Shown here: in pieces, positions 42,836-51,357 of the stretch
How the letters are laid out: each line of letters opens with the position of its first letter
Numbering within the stretch: the first letter of the stretch is position 1
NCBI RefSeq assembly: GCF_900108565.1
Contig: NZ_LT629971.1
Coordinates: forward strand, 868,001 to 932,000
Reading direction: 5' to 3'
Length of the DNA: 64,000 nt
Source: Mycolicibacterium rutilum
Lineage (GTDB): Bacteria; Actinomycetota; Actinomycetes; Mycobacteriales; Mycobacteriaceae
The notes under the pieces: model-generated
Database searches by the model: none
What the model was told of the DNA's origin: nothing
What the model saw: only the letters and a program-made list of their open reading frames with translations
Translations under genes and position numbers: made by a program

Positions 42836-45004
42836 GTGAGTAAGTCAGCGCTTGCCATCACCGAAGAGCACATCGACCTCGCCGACGCCGTGTTCGGCCA
42901 GCTCAACCGCGTCGACAGCCGGGCGGCGGCGCGCGCCACGCTGGAGGACGGGTCCTCGCATCCCGAGAAGATCTGGGCGGCCGCGGCCGACCTGGGCTGG
43001 ACGGGTCTGGCGCTCGCCGAGGAGCACGGCGGTTCGGGCTTCGGCCTGGCCGAGCTCGCGGTGGTGCTCGAGGCGCAGGGGCATGAGCTGTGCCCGGGTC
43101 CCTTCCTGCCGAGCGTCGCCGCGGCCGTCGTCATCGACCGGTGTGGGTCGGATTCGCTTCGCGCCGAACTGCTTCCGGGCCTGGCGGACGGTTCGACGGT
43201 CGGCGCGCTGGCGGTGTCGGGCAGCATCACGATCGGTTCGGACCTGACCGTGACCGGCGAGAGTCCAGCCGTGCTGGGCGCCCCGGATGCCGGCCTGCTG
43301 GTCGTCGCGGCCGGGGAGGACGTCGCGGTGATCGACGCGGCGGCGGACGGGGTGACGGTCACGGCCCTCGAGTCGATGGACACCACCCGCAGCCTCGGGT
43401 CGGTCGCGCTGCGCGGCGTCGCGGTACCCGAGGGTCGAGTGCTGCGCGGGGCAGCGCGCAAGGCGCGCACGGTGTTTCGCATCCTGGCGGCCGCCGAGGC
43501 GGTCGGCGTCAGCTGGGCGACGTTGGAGATGGCCGTCGACTACGCGAAGGTCCGCGAGCAGTTCGGCCGCACGATCGGCACCTTCCAGGCGGTCAAGCAC
43601 CACGCCGCCAACATGCTCGTCAACGCCGAGGAGACCACCGCGGCGGCCTGGGACGCCGCCCGCGCCGACGACCTCGACAGCGCGTGGTTCGCCGCGGCCG
43701 TGGCCGCGTCCCACGCAATCCGGACGCAGATCTTCAACGCGCAGAACAACATTCAGCTGCACGGCGGCATCGGCTTCACCTGGGAGCACGACGCGCACCT
43801 CTACCTGCGCCGGGCCCGCACCCTGGCTGCGCTGATGGCCGAGGCCGGTGACCCGCTGCTCGACGTGGTGGAGGGCCAGCGCAGCGGGCAGGCGCACGGT
43901 GCGTCGTTCACGCTGCCGCCGGAGGCCGAGCAGTTCCGCGAGCAGGCGCGCGAGGCCGTCACCACGCTGCGGTCACTGCCGGCCGACCAGCAGCGCGACT
44001 TCCTCGTGGACTCCGGCTATCTGGTGCCGCACTGGCCGAAGCCGTGGGGCCGCGCGGCGGAGGTGCTCGAACAACTGGTGATCGAGGAGGAATTCGCCGA
44101 CATCGAGCGCCCGGACATGGGCATCACGGGGTGGGTGACGCTGACCATCGCGCAGGCCGGCACCGACGATCAGCGCGAGCGCTGGGTCGAACCGGTGCTG
44201 CGCGGTGAGGTGATGTGGTGCCAGTTGTTCTCCGAACCGGGCGCGGGTTCGGACGCCGCCGCGGTGCGGACGTCGGCGAAGAAGGTCGACGGCGGCTGGC
44301 GGGTGACCGGCCAGAAGGTGTGGACCAGCCTGGCGCACATGTGCCAGTGGGGCCTGGCGACGGTGCGCACCGATCCCGACGCACCCAAGCACGCCGGTGT
44401 GACGATGATGGCGATCGACATGAACGCCCCTGGCGTGACGGTGAATCCGCTGCGCGGGTTGACCGGCCACGCGCACTTCAACGAGGTGTTCTTCGACGAT
44501 GTCTTCGTGCCCGACGCCGATGTCGTCGGCGATGTGAACAAGGGCTGGCTGGTCGCCCGCGCGACGCTCGGCAACGAGCGCATCTCGATCGGCGGCGGTT
44601 CGGGTGGCACGTCGGGTTTCACCGGGGGCGATCTGGTCAAGCTGCTCGACGGCGCGCCTGCCGAAACCCGGGCATACTACGTGCGCCGCGCCGGCGAGGT
44701 GCTCGCCGAGGCGCACACGTTGCGGCTGCTGAACCTGCGGCGCGTCACCCGCGCGATCGCCGGGTCCGAACCGGGACCCGAGGGCAACGTCACCAAGCTG
44801 CTGGTCGCCGAGGCCGGCCAGCGGATGACCGAGCTGGCAATGGAATTGGCCGGTTCGGCGGCCGTCGTGGGGCAGACCCCGACGCTGACGCAGGCCTATC
44901 TCGGCAACCGGGCGATGACCATCGCGGGCGGCACCTCGGAGATCACCCGCAACACCATCGCCGAGCGGATCCTGGGACTGCCGCGTGATCCGCTGCTCAA
45001 GTAG
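42836..45004 (+). CDS. Double-length fused acyl-CoA dehydrogenase (FadE6/FadE34-like)
   Basis: A 722-residue protein made of two acyl-CoA dehydrogenase modules in tandem: residues 1-345 and 365-722. The N-terminal half ends in the family block HGGIGFTWEHDAHLYLRRA; the C-terminal half carries the flavin/substrate loop CQLFSEPGAGSDAAAVRTSA and ends with GGTSEITRNTIAERILGLPRD. Fused forms such as FadE34 imitate the alpha2-beta2 enzymes that act on bulky sterol side chains. The GTG at 42836 has TAGGCT six bases upstream, a leaderless pattern. It stops directly against the convergent membrane gene. Substrate and which half is catalytic are not certain. Confidence 0.9.
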   Translation: MSKSALAITEEHIDLADAVFGQLNRVDSRAAARATLEDGSSHPEKIWAAAADLGWTGLALAEEHGGSGFGLAELAVVLEAQGHELCPGPFLPSVAAAVVIDRCGSDSLRAELLPGLADGSTVGALAVSGSITIGSDLTVTGESPAVLGAPDAGLLVVAAGEDVAVIDAAADGVTVTALESMDTTRSLGSVALRGVAVPEGRVLRGAARKARTVFRILAAAEAVGVSWATLEMAVDYAKVREQFGRTIGTFQAVKHHAANMLVNAEETTAAAWDAARADDLDSAWFAAAVAASHAIRTQIFNAQNNIQLHGGIGFTWEHDAHLYLRRARTLAALMAEAGDPLLDVVEGQRSGQAHGASFTLPPEAEQFREQAREAVTTLRSLPADQQRDFLVDSGYLVPHWPKPWGRAAEVLEQLVIEEEFADIERPDMGITGWVTLTIAQAGTDDQRERWVEPVLRGEVMWCQLFSEPGAGSDAAAVRTSAKKVDGGWRVTGQKVWTSLAHMCQWGLATVRTDPDAPKHAGVTMMAIDMNAPGVTVNPLRGLTGHAHFNEVFFDDVFVPDADVVGDVNKGWLVARATLGNERISIGGGSGGTSGFTGGDLVKLLDGAPAETRAYYVRRAGEVLAEAHTLRLLNLRRVTRAIAGSEPGPEGNVTKLLVAEAGQRMTELAMELAGSAAVVGQTPTLTQAYLGNRAMTIAGGTSEITRNTIAERILGLPRDPLLK

Positions 45005-45439
45005 TCACGCCAGCAGCGCGATGCCGCCGACGAGCAGGGCGGGCACCTTCACCAGCTCAAGCGCGACGTAACCGTAGTGCGCCCGCGACCGGCCGCCCGG
45101 ATCGGTGCCGTCCGGAGCCGCCAGCACCGCGTCCGAGCGCCGGTTGAGCGCGGGCCGGATCGCCAGCTGCCCGGCGAGCATGACGACGGCCACCCCGACC
45201 GCCACCATCGCGGTCGTTCGCGGCGGGTCGAATGCGAAGGCGGCCAGCAGGATTGCCGCCAGCACCACCTCGACGGTGTTGAGCGCGCGGAACACCAGGC
45301 GACCGATGCCCAGACCGACCTGCAGCGTCACCCCGGGCGCCCGGAACTTCAGCGGCGCCTCGAGGAACGAGATGGCCAGCACCATGCCCAGCCAGACGAA
45401 GACGACCGCGACGGCGGTCGCGTGTGCCGTGCCCATCAT
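45005..45439 (-). CDS. Four-helix membrane protein of unknown function
   Basis: A 144-residue integral membrane protein with four hydrophobic helices (roughly 3-24, 46-70, 76-95 and 124-143). It resembles small DUF-type membrane proteins by topology only; no catalytic motif is seen. Its ATG at 45439 overlaps the upstream regulator's stop (ATGA), and GAAGGAGGA lies at the expected distance, so it is translated with the regulator. The link with a ferredoxin and a Cys-containing regulator suggests a redox role in the membrane; that is inference. Confidence 0.78.
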   Translation of the reverse strand: MMGTAHATAVAVVFVWLGMVLAISFLEAPLKFRAPGVTLQVGLGIGRLVFRALNTVEVVLAAILLAAFAFDPPRTTAMVAVGVAVVMLAGQLAIRPALNRRSDAVLAAPDGTDPGGRSRAHYGYVALELVKVPALLVGGIALLA

Positions 45440-46062
45440 GACTCCTCCTTCGGTGCCAGCGTCGCGACGCACATACCGGGTTCGGCGAACGGAATCAGCG
45501 TGTCCACGGTGAGCGGCGCCTCCCAGACAGCCAACGCGCCCTGCATGATCCCGAGATGAACGGGACAGACGACATCGCGGTGGCTGACAGCGAGCTCGAG
45601 AAACGGACAGTTCTTCAGCGCGATGTCGCCGAGTGTTCCTGTCCGCGGGCGATATTCAGGATCAAATCCGAGTTCGTCGAGGAACTCGGTGAGCCGGTCG
45701 ACGGCGCGGCCGGGTCCGGACAGGCGCATCCCCTCGGCGACTGCCCACGCGCGACCGGCGGCGACGGCTCGTCCGCGGGGGTCACGCTGCCGGCTCAGGG
45801 CGTCGGCAAGGACACCGGCCAAAACGCGATAGTCGCGCGGCCCGTCGGGGTCCATCGTCGCGGTCGCCCGGAACATCATCGGCGGCCGGCCCGGCTTCGC
45901 GCGCTCAGGGGGGACGGTCTCCGCCCGGCCGCGCTTCACCAGCGCGTCCAGATGAAAGCGCGCGGTGTTCGGGTGGATCGACAACCGCTCGGCGATGTCG
46001 CCGATGCTCAGCGGCGCACCCGCGGTGCGCAGCGCCGCCAGCACGTCATCGCGTCGCCCCAT
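45436..46062 (-). CDS. Winged-helix regulator with C-terminal cysteines (SufR/ArsR-like)
   Basis: A 208-residue regulator. The winged helix lies at about 5-65: ALRTAGAPLSIGDIAERLSI, recognition helix HPNTARFHLDALVKRG, wing GRPPMMFRAT. The C-terminal domain has Cys152, Cys166 and Cys198 in NCPFLELAVSHRDVVCPVHL and EPGMCVATLA, a pattern like the [Fe-S] or metal-sensing SufR-type regulators. ATG 46062 is used; it lies 11 bp after the ferredoxin stop. Encoded between a ferredoxin and a membrane protein, it may control its own operon through the palindrome at 46286-46302. Ligand is inferred, not shown. Confidence 0.85.
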   Translation of the reverse strand: MGRRDDVLAALRTAGAPLSIGDIAERLSIHPNTARFHLDALVKRGRAETVPPERAKPGRPPMMFRATATMDPDGPRDYRVLAGVLADALSRQRDPRGRAVAAGRAWAVAEGMRLSGPGRAVDRLTEFLDELGFDPEYRPRTGTLGDIALKNCPFLELAVSHRDVVCPVHLGIMQGALAVWEAPLTVDTLIPFAEPGMCVATLAPKEES

Positions 46063-46073
46063 CTCCGGATGGC

Positions 46074-46265
46074 CTAATCGGCTCGGGACAGCGCCGCGCG
46101 TGGGCACTCGGCGACGGCCTTCTCGCTGCGCTCCTCCTCGCCGGGTGGGATGGGGTCGGACGTCACCACCGCATAGTCGTCCTCATCGAGTTCGAATACC
46201 GCCGGTGCGTACTTCACGCATATCGCATTGCCTTCGCACCGATCGCGGTCGACGATGACTCGCAT
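46074..46265 (-). CDS. Small ferredoxin (3Fe-4S/4Fe-4S type)
   Basis: A 63-residue electron carrier. Cluster ligands are Cys10, Cys16 and Cys54 in RCEGNAICVKYAP and AECPRAAL; the middle position of the usual four-Cys motif is an Asn, giving Cys-x2-Asn-x2-Cys, as in the P450-linked mycobacterial ferredoxins with an unusual residue at that site. It probably reduces a cytochrome P450 or similar enzyme; no P450 gene lies in this window. It starts the operon that continues with the Cys-rich regulator and a membrane protein. GGGGAG lies upstream of the ATG. Confidence 0.9.
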   Translation of the reverse strand: MRVIVDRDRCEGNAICVKYAPAVFELDEDDYAVVTSDPIPPGEEERSEKAVAECPRAALSRAD

Positions 46266-46285
46266 GGCCTCACTCCCCGAGTTTC

Positions 46286-46302
46286 TACAAGCGTCGCTTG
46301 TA
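46286..46302. promoter_or_regulatory. Perfect palindrome in ferredoxin operon promoter (TACAAGC-GTC-GCTTGTA)
   Basis: Seven-base perfect arms flank a 3-bp spacer. It lies 21 bp upstream of the ferredoxin ATG, between a possible minus-strand -35 (TTGTTT) and -10-like (TAGAAA) pair, the usual position for repressor binding. The binding protein could be the Cys-containing regulator in the operon or an outside TetR protein. Confidence 0.65.
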
Positions 46303-46331
46303 TAAACAATAGGGGGAAAATCCGCCGCCGG

Positions 46332-49073
46332 CTAGCCCCGCGGGCCCATCCGCCTGCCCAGTTCGGCGCGCGACCGGATTCCCAGCTTGCGGTAGATCTG
46401 AGTCATGTTGGCCTCGACCGTCTTTGCACTGATGAACAGCGAGGCGGCGATGTCCCGGTTGGTCATCCCCGAGGCGGCCAACTCGGCGACGCGCTGTTCG
46501 GAGGGCGTGAGTTCGGCCGACCGCCCGGCTGCGACGTTGGTGCGCTTCAGTTCGGCACGCGCGCGGTCCGCCCACAGCGGGCTGCCGAGTCGCTCGAAGG
46601 TCCGCTGCGCATCGGTCAGTGTGTCGGTGGCGCTCTGCTTCTGTCGCTTCCGGCGCTGCAGTTGGCCGAGCACGAGTTGGGTGCGGGCCCGCTCGAACGG
46701 CATCGCGAGCCGGTCGTGTTCGACCATCGCCTGCGCGGCGGCCTCCTCGGCGGCGGCGACGTCGCCCGCGGCGGCGAACATCAGCGCCCGGCACCGCGCG
46801 GCCATCGCCAGCATCCAGGACCGGTCGAGCCGGCGGCCGTTGCGCTCCAATGCGGCGACCATCGGTTCGGCCTCGCCGGAGCGGCCCAGCGCGACCATCG
46901 CCTCGACCGCGTCGGGCACGAACCCGGCCTTGATGATCTCGGTGCAGCTGATCTGGTCGAACCCCGCCAGCAACGGCTCCAGATCGCGCAGTGCCTGCTC
47001 GTAGTCACCGACCGAGACGCTCGCGAAACCCAGTGTCATGATGGGCCATTCGGCCAGCAGCGGGGCGCCGAACCGTTCCGCGGCCTCGATCGCCGCGGTC
47101 GCGTCGGCGCGCGCCGCCTCGATGCGTCCCGTGTAGGCCGCCGCCAGACCGCGCACAGTCAACGCGATCACCAGCGGGTGGTCGCCCCCGATCTGCTCGG
47201 CGTGTTCGATCGCGTCGTCGGCGACCCGCGTCGCCGCGGAGTAGTCGCCACGCCACACGTGGATCAGCGTGCTCCACACCGAGACGAACAGCATGTCCCC
47301 GTCGGCACCGCGGTCGACGCAGCGCTTGTGCAGCACCTCCATGTGTTCGCGCGCCTCGTCGAGGCGGCCCGCCCACGCGAGCACCTGCGCCGCGGTCGAG
47401 TGCGCGCGGAACGGGATCGGCACGTCGACGTCGGGGTTCTCCAGCGCGATCGCACGGTTGAGGCTGCCTTCGTCGAAACCGAAGCCGCACAACGCCTTCA
47501 GCACTTCCAGGTCGGCGATCGCCTGGCTGGTGAGCACGTCGATCCCCAGCACCTCGGCGTGCTTGACGGCCTCCCGCGCGTTGGCCAGCGCGTCGTCGTA
47601 GTCGCCCTGGTTCGCCTGGGCGAACGACAGCATCAGCAGGGTCTGCGCGAGCACCGGCGGATTGTCGTCGCAGTGCTGCAACGCCTCGGTCAGCACCGTG
47701 GCGGCCTCGGCGAAGCTGCGCCGGTAGATGCAGATCCCGGCGAGCAGGTTCAGTGCGATCGCGCGCAGCATCCCGGGCCGCACCACCTCGAGCGCCGGGG
47801 CCAGCACATCGTGCGCCTTGTCGTGGTCGCCCGCGCGGAAATGGTGGCTCGCCGAACGGATTCGGCGCGACGGCGTGTCCCCGCCGAGCCGGATGGCCAG
47901 GTCCAGCAGTTCGGCGGCGGCGCTCGGCGCGCCGCGGGCGCGGGCCCCCTCGGCGGCGTCGTCGAGCGAGCGCAGGATCTCCGGATCGGAGCGCGACGAC
48001 GCCAGCGCCAGGTGACGGGCCTTGAGTTCGGGTTGCACCACCGCGTCGGCCAGCGCGCGGTGCATGCGTCGGCGGCGCGGCGCCGACGCACCCACGTAGA
48101 CACCGCGGGCCAGCAGCTGGTGAGTGAAATGCACCCGGTTGCCGGTGATCTCGATGATGCCGCGGCTCTCGACTTCCTCGAGCAGCTCGGTCATCCGGTC
48201 GGCGTCGTTCCCGGTGGCGCGGGCCAGCAGCTCGACCGTCGGGTCCGCGACCGCGGCCGCGGCGAGCAGGGCGTCGCTGGCGTCGTCGTCGAGATCTGCG
48301 ACCCGGCGCTGCACCAGCTCGGCCAACGTGTGCGGGAGTTCGGGTTCGGTGTCGATCGCGCGCGCCATCTCCAGCGCGTAGAACGGATTGCCGCCGGAGA
48401 CGTCGGCGATTCGCACGATCGTCGGCCGCGGGAGCGACCGGCCGAGCCGGCTGCTGATCAGCTCGTGCAGGCCGCCGAGGCTCAACGGGCTCACCCGGAC
48501 CCGGGTGAGCGCATCGGGTCGCGCCAGGTGCAGCCAGGACGCGGTGCCGCCCCGGTCCGGTTCGGTGCGTTCGGTGACGACGACGCCGACGCGTCCGCGC
48601 AGCCGCCGGGCCACGAACGCCAGCACGTCGCGGCTACAGGCGTCGAGCCACTGCAGGTCGTCGACACCGAGCACGACGGGGTTGTCGGTGGCCATCGCCT
48701 CGATGACCGACAGCATGGCGGCCGCCACGACGTGCTGATCGGTCTCGGGACCGCCGGCGTCGTCGCGCAGCAGCACCCGGTTCACGGCGACGCGCTGCAC
48801 ATTCGGCAACGTGGCCAACGCGTCGGGGTCGATGTCGGCGAGCAGATCGGCGACGGTGCCGTAGGCGAGTTTGGACTCCGCTTCCCACGCCCGCGCGGAC
48901 AGCACGGTGAACCCGTTGTCGCGGGCCTGCTGCAGCGCGGCCAGCCACAACGTGGTCTTGCCGATGCCCGCCTCACCCTCGAGCAGCAGACCCGCCGGCC
49001 GCTGCGCGGCCACCGCGACGATCTCGGAGATCGACTGCATCTCGTGCGCTCTGCTAACGACCCCCACCGCCAC
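46332..49073 (-). CDS. LAL-type LuxR regulator with AAA+ (STAND) ATPase domain
   Basis: Large ATP-binding regulator of 913 residues. The N-terminal ATPase has the Walker A GEAGIGKTTLW (33-43) and Walker B-like VVLGVDDLQWLDAC (near residue 132). A long helical, repeat-like middle (about 340-830) probably binds effector or partner. The C-terminal helix-turn-helix (about 845-905) reads LTPSEQRVAELAASGMTNRD then ISAKTVEANMTQIYRKLGI. Such proteins activate catabolic or secondary-metabolism genes when inducer and ATP are bound. The GTG at 49073 is used; the nearby GTG at 49067 is an alternative. It diverges from lipW (84 bp apart), its closest possible target. Confidence 0.92.
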   Translation of the reverse strand: MAVGVVSRAHEMQSISEIVAVAAQRPAGLLLEGEAGIGKTTLWLAALQQARDNGFTVLSARAWEAESKLAYGTVADLLADIDPDALATLPNVQRVAVNRVLLRDDAGGPETDQHVVAAAMLSVIEAMATDNPVVLGVDDLQWLDACSRDVLAFVARRLRGRVGVVVTERTEPDRGGTASWLHLARPDALTRVRVSPLSLGGLHELISSRLGRSLPRPTIVRIADVSGGNPFYALEMARAIDTEPELPHTLAELVQRRVADLDDDASDALLAAAAVADPTVELLARATGNDADRMTELLEEVESRGIIEITGNRVHFTHQLLARGVYVGASAPRRRRMHRALADAVVQPELKARHLALASSRSDPEILRSLDDAAEGARARGAPSAAAELLDLAIRLGGDTPSRRIRSASHHFRAGDHDKAHDVLAPALEVVRPGMLRAIALNLLAGICIYRRSFAEAATVLTEALQHCDDNPPVLAQTLLMLSFAQANQGDYDDALANAREAVKHAEVLGIDVLTSQAIADLEVLKALCGFGFDEGSLNRAIALENPDVDVPIPFRAHSTAAQVLAWAGRLDEAREHMEVLHKRCVDRGADGDMLFVSVWSTLIHVWRGDYSAATRVADDAIEHAEQIGGDHPLVIALTVRGLAAAYTGRIEAARADATAAIEAAERFGAPLLAEWPIMTLGFASVSVGDYEQALRDLEPLLAGFDQISCTEIIKAGFVPDAVEAMVALGRSGEAEPMVAALERNGRRLDRSWMLAMAARCRALMFAAAGDVAAAEEAAAQAMVEHDRLAMPFERARTQLVLGQLQRRKRQKQSATDTLTDAQRTFERLGSPLWADRARAELKRTNVAAGRSAELTPSEQRVAELAASGMTNRDIAASLFISAKTVEANMTQIYRKLGIRSRAELGRRMGPRG

Positions 49074-49157
49074 ATCATGACAGTGAGCAAACTTTCCCGG
49101 CGAGGGTTACCCAGACTTTGTCTCCTTCGCGTCACCACTGGACGCAATACTGAGCGG

Positions 49158-50060
49158 GTGCCTTCTCCTGAATTTCATCCCGATCTGCGCCGCAGCGCCC
49201 GCCTCGTCCCCAAACAGATCATCACGCCGGTGACCCTGCCCGTGATCCGCATGGTCACCCGCCGGATGTGGCGCAAGGTGCCGCGCGACGTCGAGGGCCT
49301 GACGCTGCCGTCCGGCGTCGGGATTCGGCTGTTCCGCCCCGAAGGGGTGACCGGCCCGAGTCCGGCGCTGCTGTGGATCCACGGCGGCGGGTACGTGATC
49401 GGCCACGCCGGTCAGGACGACGAACTGTGCCGCCGCTACGCGCGTCGTCTCGGGGCCACCGTCGCGTCGGTGGACTACCGACTGGCGCCCGAACACTCCT
49501 ATCCGACGCCGCTGGACGACTGCTACGCGGCGCTGCGGTGGCTGGCTGCGCTGCCGTCGGTGGACCCGGCGCGGGTCGCGATCGGCGGCGCGAGCGCCGG
49601 CGGCGGGCTGGCCGCGGCATTGGCACTGCTGGCGCGCGACCGCGGCGAGGTCCCACTGGCCGCGCAGCTTCTCGTCTATCCGATGCTCGACGACCGCACG
49701 GTCGACCGCGCCGAACTCGACAAACCCGGTCTGCGACTGTGGAACAAGACCAGCAACAAGTTCGGCTGGTCGGCCTACCTCGGCGACGCCGACCCCGAGA
49801 TCGCGGTGCCCGCCCGGCGCCAGGACCTGGCCGGGCTGCCGCCCGCGTGGGTCGGCGTCGGCACGTTCGACCTCTTCCACGACGAGGACCTCGCCTACGC
49901 CGAACGGCTGAAGGCCGCCGGTGTGCCGTGTGACGTCGAGGTAGTCGAGGGGGCGTTCCACGGGTTCGACGGCGTGGCGCCGAAAGCGTCGGTGTCCCGG
50001 CAGTTCTTCGAAAGCCAGTGCACGATGCTGCAGCGGGCGCTGACGCCGACCGCCACCTAG
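49158..50060 (+). CDS. lipW: HSL-family esterase LipW
   Basis: Carboxylesterase of 300 residues (M. tuberculosis LipW has 302). All HSL motifs are seen: oxyanion hole WIHGGGYVIG, nucleophile elbow GGASAGGGLA, Asp in DLFHDEDLAY and His in EGAFHGFDGV. It probably hydrolyses short to medium-chain esters in the cytoplasm. The GTG at 49158 opens a family-like N-terminus. It is transcribed away from the LuxR gene and ends against the convergent amidohydrolase gene (1-bp gap). Substrate range cannot be read from the sequence. Confidence 0.92.
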   Translation: MPSPEFHPDLRRSARLVPKQIITPVTLPVIRMVTRRMWRKVPRDVEGLTLPSGVGIRLFRPEGVTGPSPALLWIHGGGYVIGHAGQDDELCRRYARRLGATVASVDYRLAPEHSYPTPLDDCYAALRWLAALPSVDPARVAIGGASAGGGLAAALALLARDRGEVPLAAQLLVYPMLDDRTVDRAELDKPGLRLWNKTSNKFGWSAYLGDADPEIAVPARRQDLAGLPPAWVGVGTFDLFHDEDLAYAERLKAAGVPCDVEVVEGAFHGFDGVAPKASVSRQFFESQCTMLQRALTPTAT

Positions 50061-50061
50061 G

Positions 50062-51357
50062 TCACTCGCGCTGGTAGACCATGCGGCCGGCCACGATCGT
50101 GGTGTCGACCATGCTCGAGTCCAGGACGTCGAGGACCTCGGCGGGCGGGCCCGCGAGCACGACGAGGTCGCCCGGTTCACCGGACCGGACGCGACGGGCC
50201 TGAGCCGGATGGTCGGCGCTGCCGAAAAACATCTCGAGTGCTGCGAGGGGTGCGACGCGTTCGTCGGCGCCGAGCAGATGACCGTTTGCGCTGGTGCGGT
50301 GCACGGCCGCCCGCATCGCCCGCCACGGGTCACCGTCGCCGAACGGGCTGTCCGTCGACAACGCGACCGGCACGCCCGCCCGGACCAGCGAGGCCACCCG
50401 CCACAGCTCGTGGTGTTCGGCGGCGGGCACGTCGTCGAAATACTGGTCGCCGCGCTCGGCGACGAAGTTGGGCTGGGTCACCACCGTCACGCGGCTGTCC
50501 GCGAGCGCGGCGACGCTGTCGTCGGGCACGACGGCGGCGTGCTCGATCCGGTCCCCCGGGTGCCGCCCGGTGTTCTGCAGGGCGGACAGCGTGACGACGA
50601 GTTGGGCGGCGGTCACGCAGTGCAGGGCGACCGGCACACCTTGGGCGTGGCGGGCCGCGATCCATGCCGTCAGCGCGTCGAGGTCGAGGTCGGTGTCGTG
50701 CAGGATCCGCTTCCCGGGTGCCAGGACGTGCACGCGCTGGCGCAGATCGTGTGCCTCGCGCAGGCCGGTGGTTCCTGCGGCGTCCAGGTCGGGTGTGGCG
50801 TCGGTGACGCCGGTGACACCGAATGCGCACAGTCGCGCGCTGATCTCGGACAGCCCGGAGTCGTTGCGCGACAGGGTGTTCGACCAGTCGTCGTCGGCGC
50901 TGCGGAGGCGACCGTCGGGGTGGTCGGCCAGCCCGACGCGCTCGAGGCCCGCGGTGTTGAGCGTCCACAGCACACCGCTGCGGTGCTGCACCCGCACCGG
51001 CGCCGACGGGGACACCTCGTCGAGCACGTGGCGGTCGAGCGCGCCGGCGGCCGCCTCGTGGTAGCCGACCGCGCGGACCCAGCCGTCGTCGTCGGTCGGC
51101 GCCTCGGCGAGTATCCGCTTGAGGTCGGCCCGGCCGTGAACCTGGTCCGGGCCGACGTGGACCGACCGCAGCGCTGCGGCCGCCGAGCGCAGGTGGACGT
51201 GGTGGTCGTGCAGGCCGGGCAGCACGGTCCGGCCCGCGGCATCCAGCACGTCCTCGCCGGGCAGCGGGTCCAACTGCGTTGCGACGGCAATGATCTGGTC
51301 CTCGACGCGGATGTCGACACCGGCGCCGTCGAGCAGCGTCGCCCGCTGGATCAGCAC
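50062..51357 (-). CDS. Amidohydrolase-3 family (YtcJ-like) metal hydrolase
   Basis: A 431-residue TIM-barrel amidohydrolase. The metal pair is in LPGLHDHHVHLRSA near residue 50, further His ligands are in VALHCVTAAQ and RIEHAAVVPD, and the acid is in VALSTDSPFGDGDP. The small N- and C-terminal sandwich domain is also seen (AAGRTVLPG; LVVLAGPPAEVLD). The family cleaves amides, ureas or cyclic imides of exogenous compounds. Its GTG overlaps the CoA-transferase stop by seven bases, so the two are coupled; they may act on one substrate. Substrate unknown. Confidence 0.86.
   Translation of the reverse strand: MLIQRATLLDGAGVDIRVEDQIIAVATQLDPLPGEDVLDAAGRTVLPGLHDHHVHLRSAAAALRSVHVGPDQVHGRADLKRILAEAPTDDDGWVRAVGYHEAAAGALDRHVLDEVSPSAPVRVQHRSGVLWTLNTAGLERVGLADHPDGRLRSADDDWSNTLSRNDSGLSEISARLCAFGVTGVTDATPDLDAAGTTGLREAHDLRQRVHVLAPGKRILHDTDLDLDALTAWIAARHAQGVPVALHCVTAAQLVVTLSALQNTGRHPGDRIEHAAVVPDDSVAALADSRVTVVTQPNFVAERGDQYFDDVPAAEHHELWRVASLVRAGVPVALSTDSPFGDGDPWRAMRAAVHRTSANGHLLGADERVAPLAALEMFFGSADHPAQARRVRSGEPGDLVVLAGPPAEVLDVLDSSMVDTTIVAGRMVYQRE

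Noticed and set aside
46662-49157. Very long plus-strand open frame running into lipW
   Set aside because: The part before 49158 is antisense to the LuxR gene; only the lipW portion has protein-family motifs.
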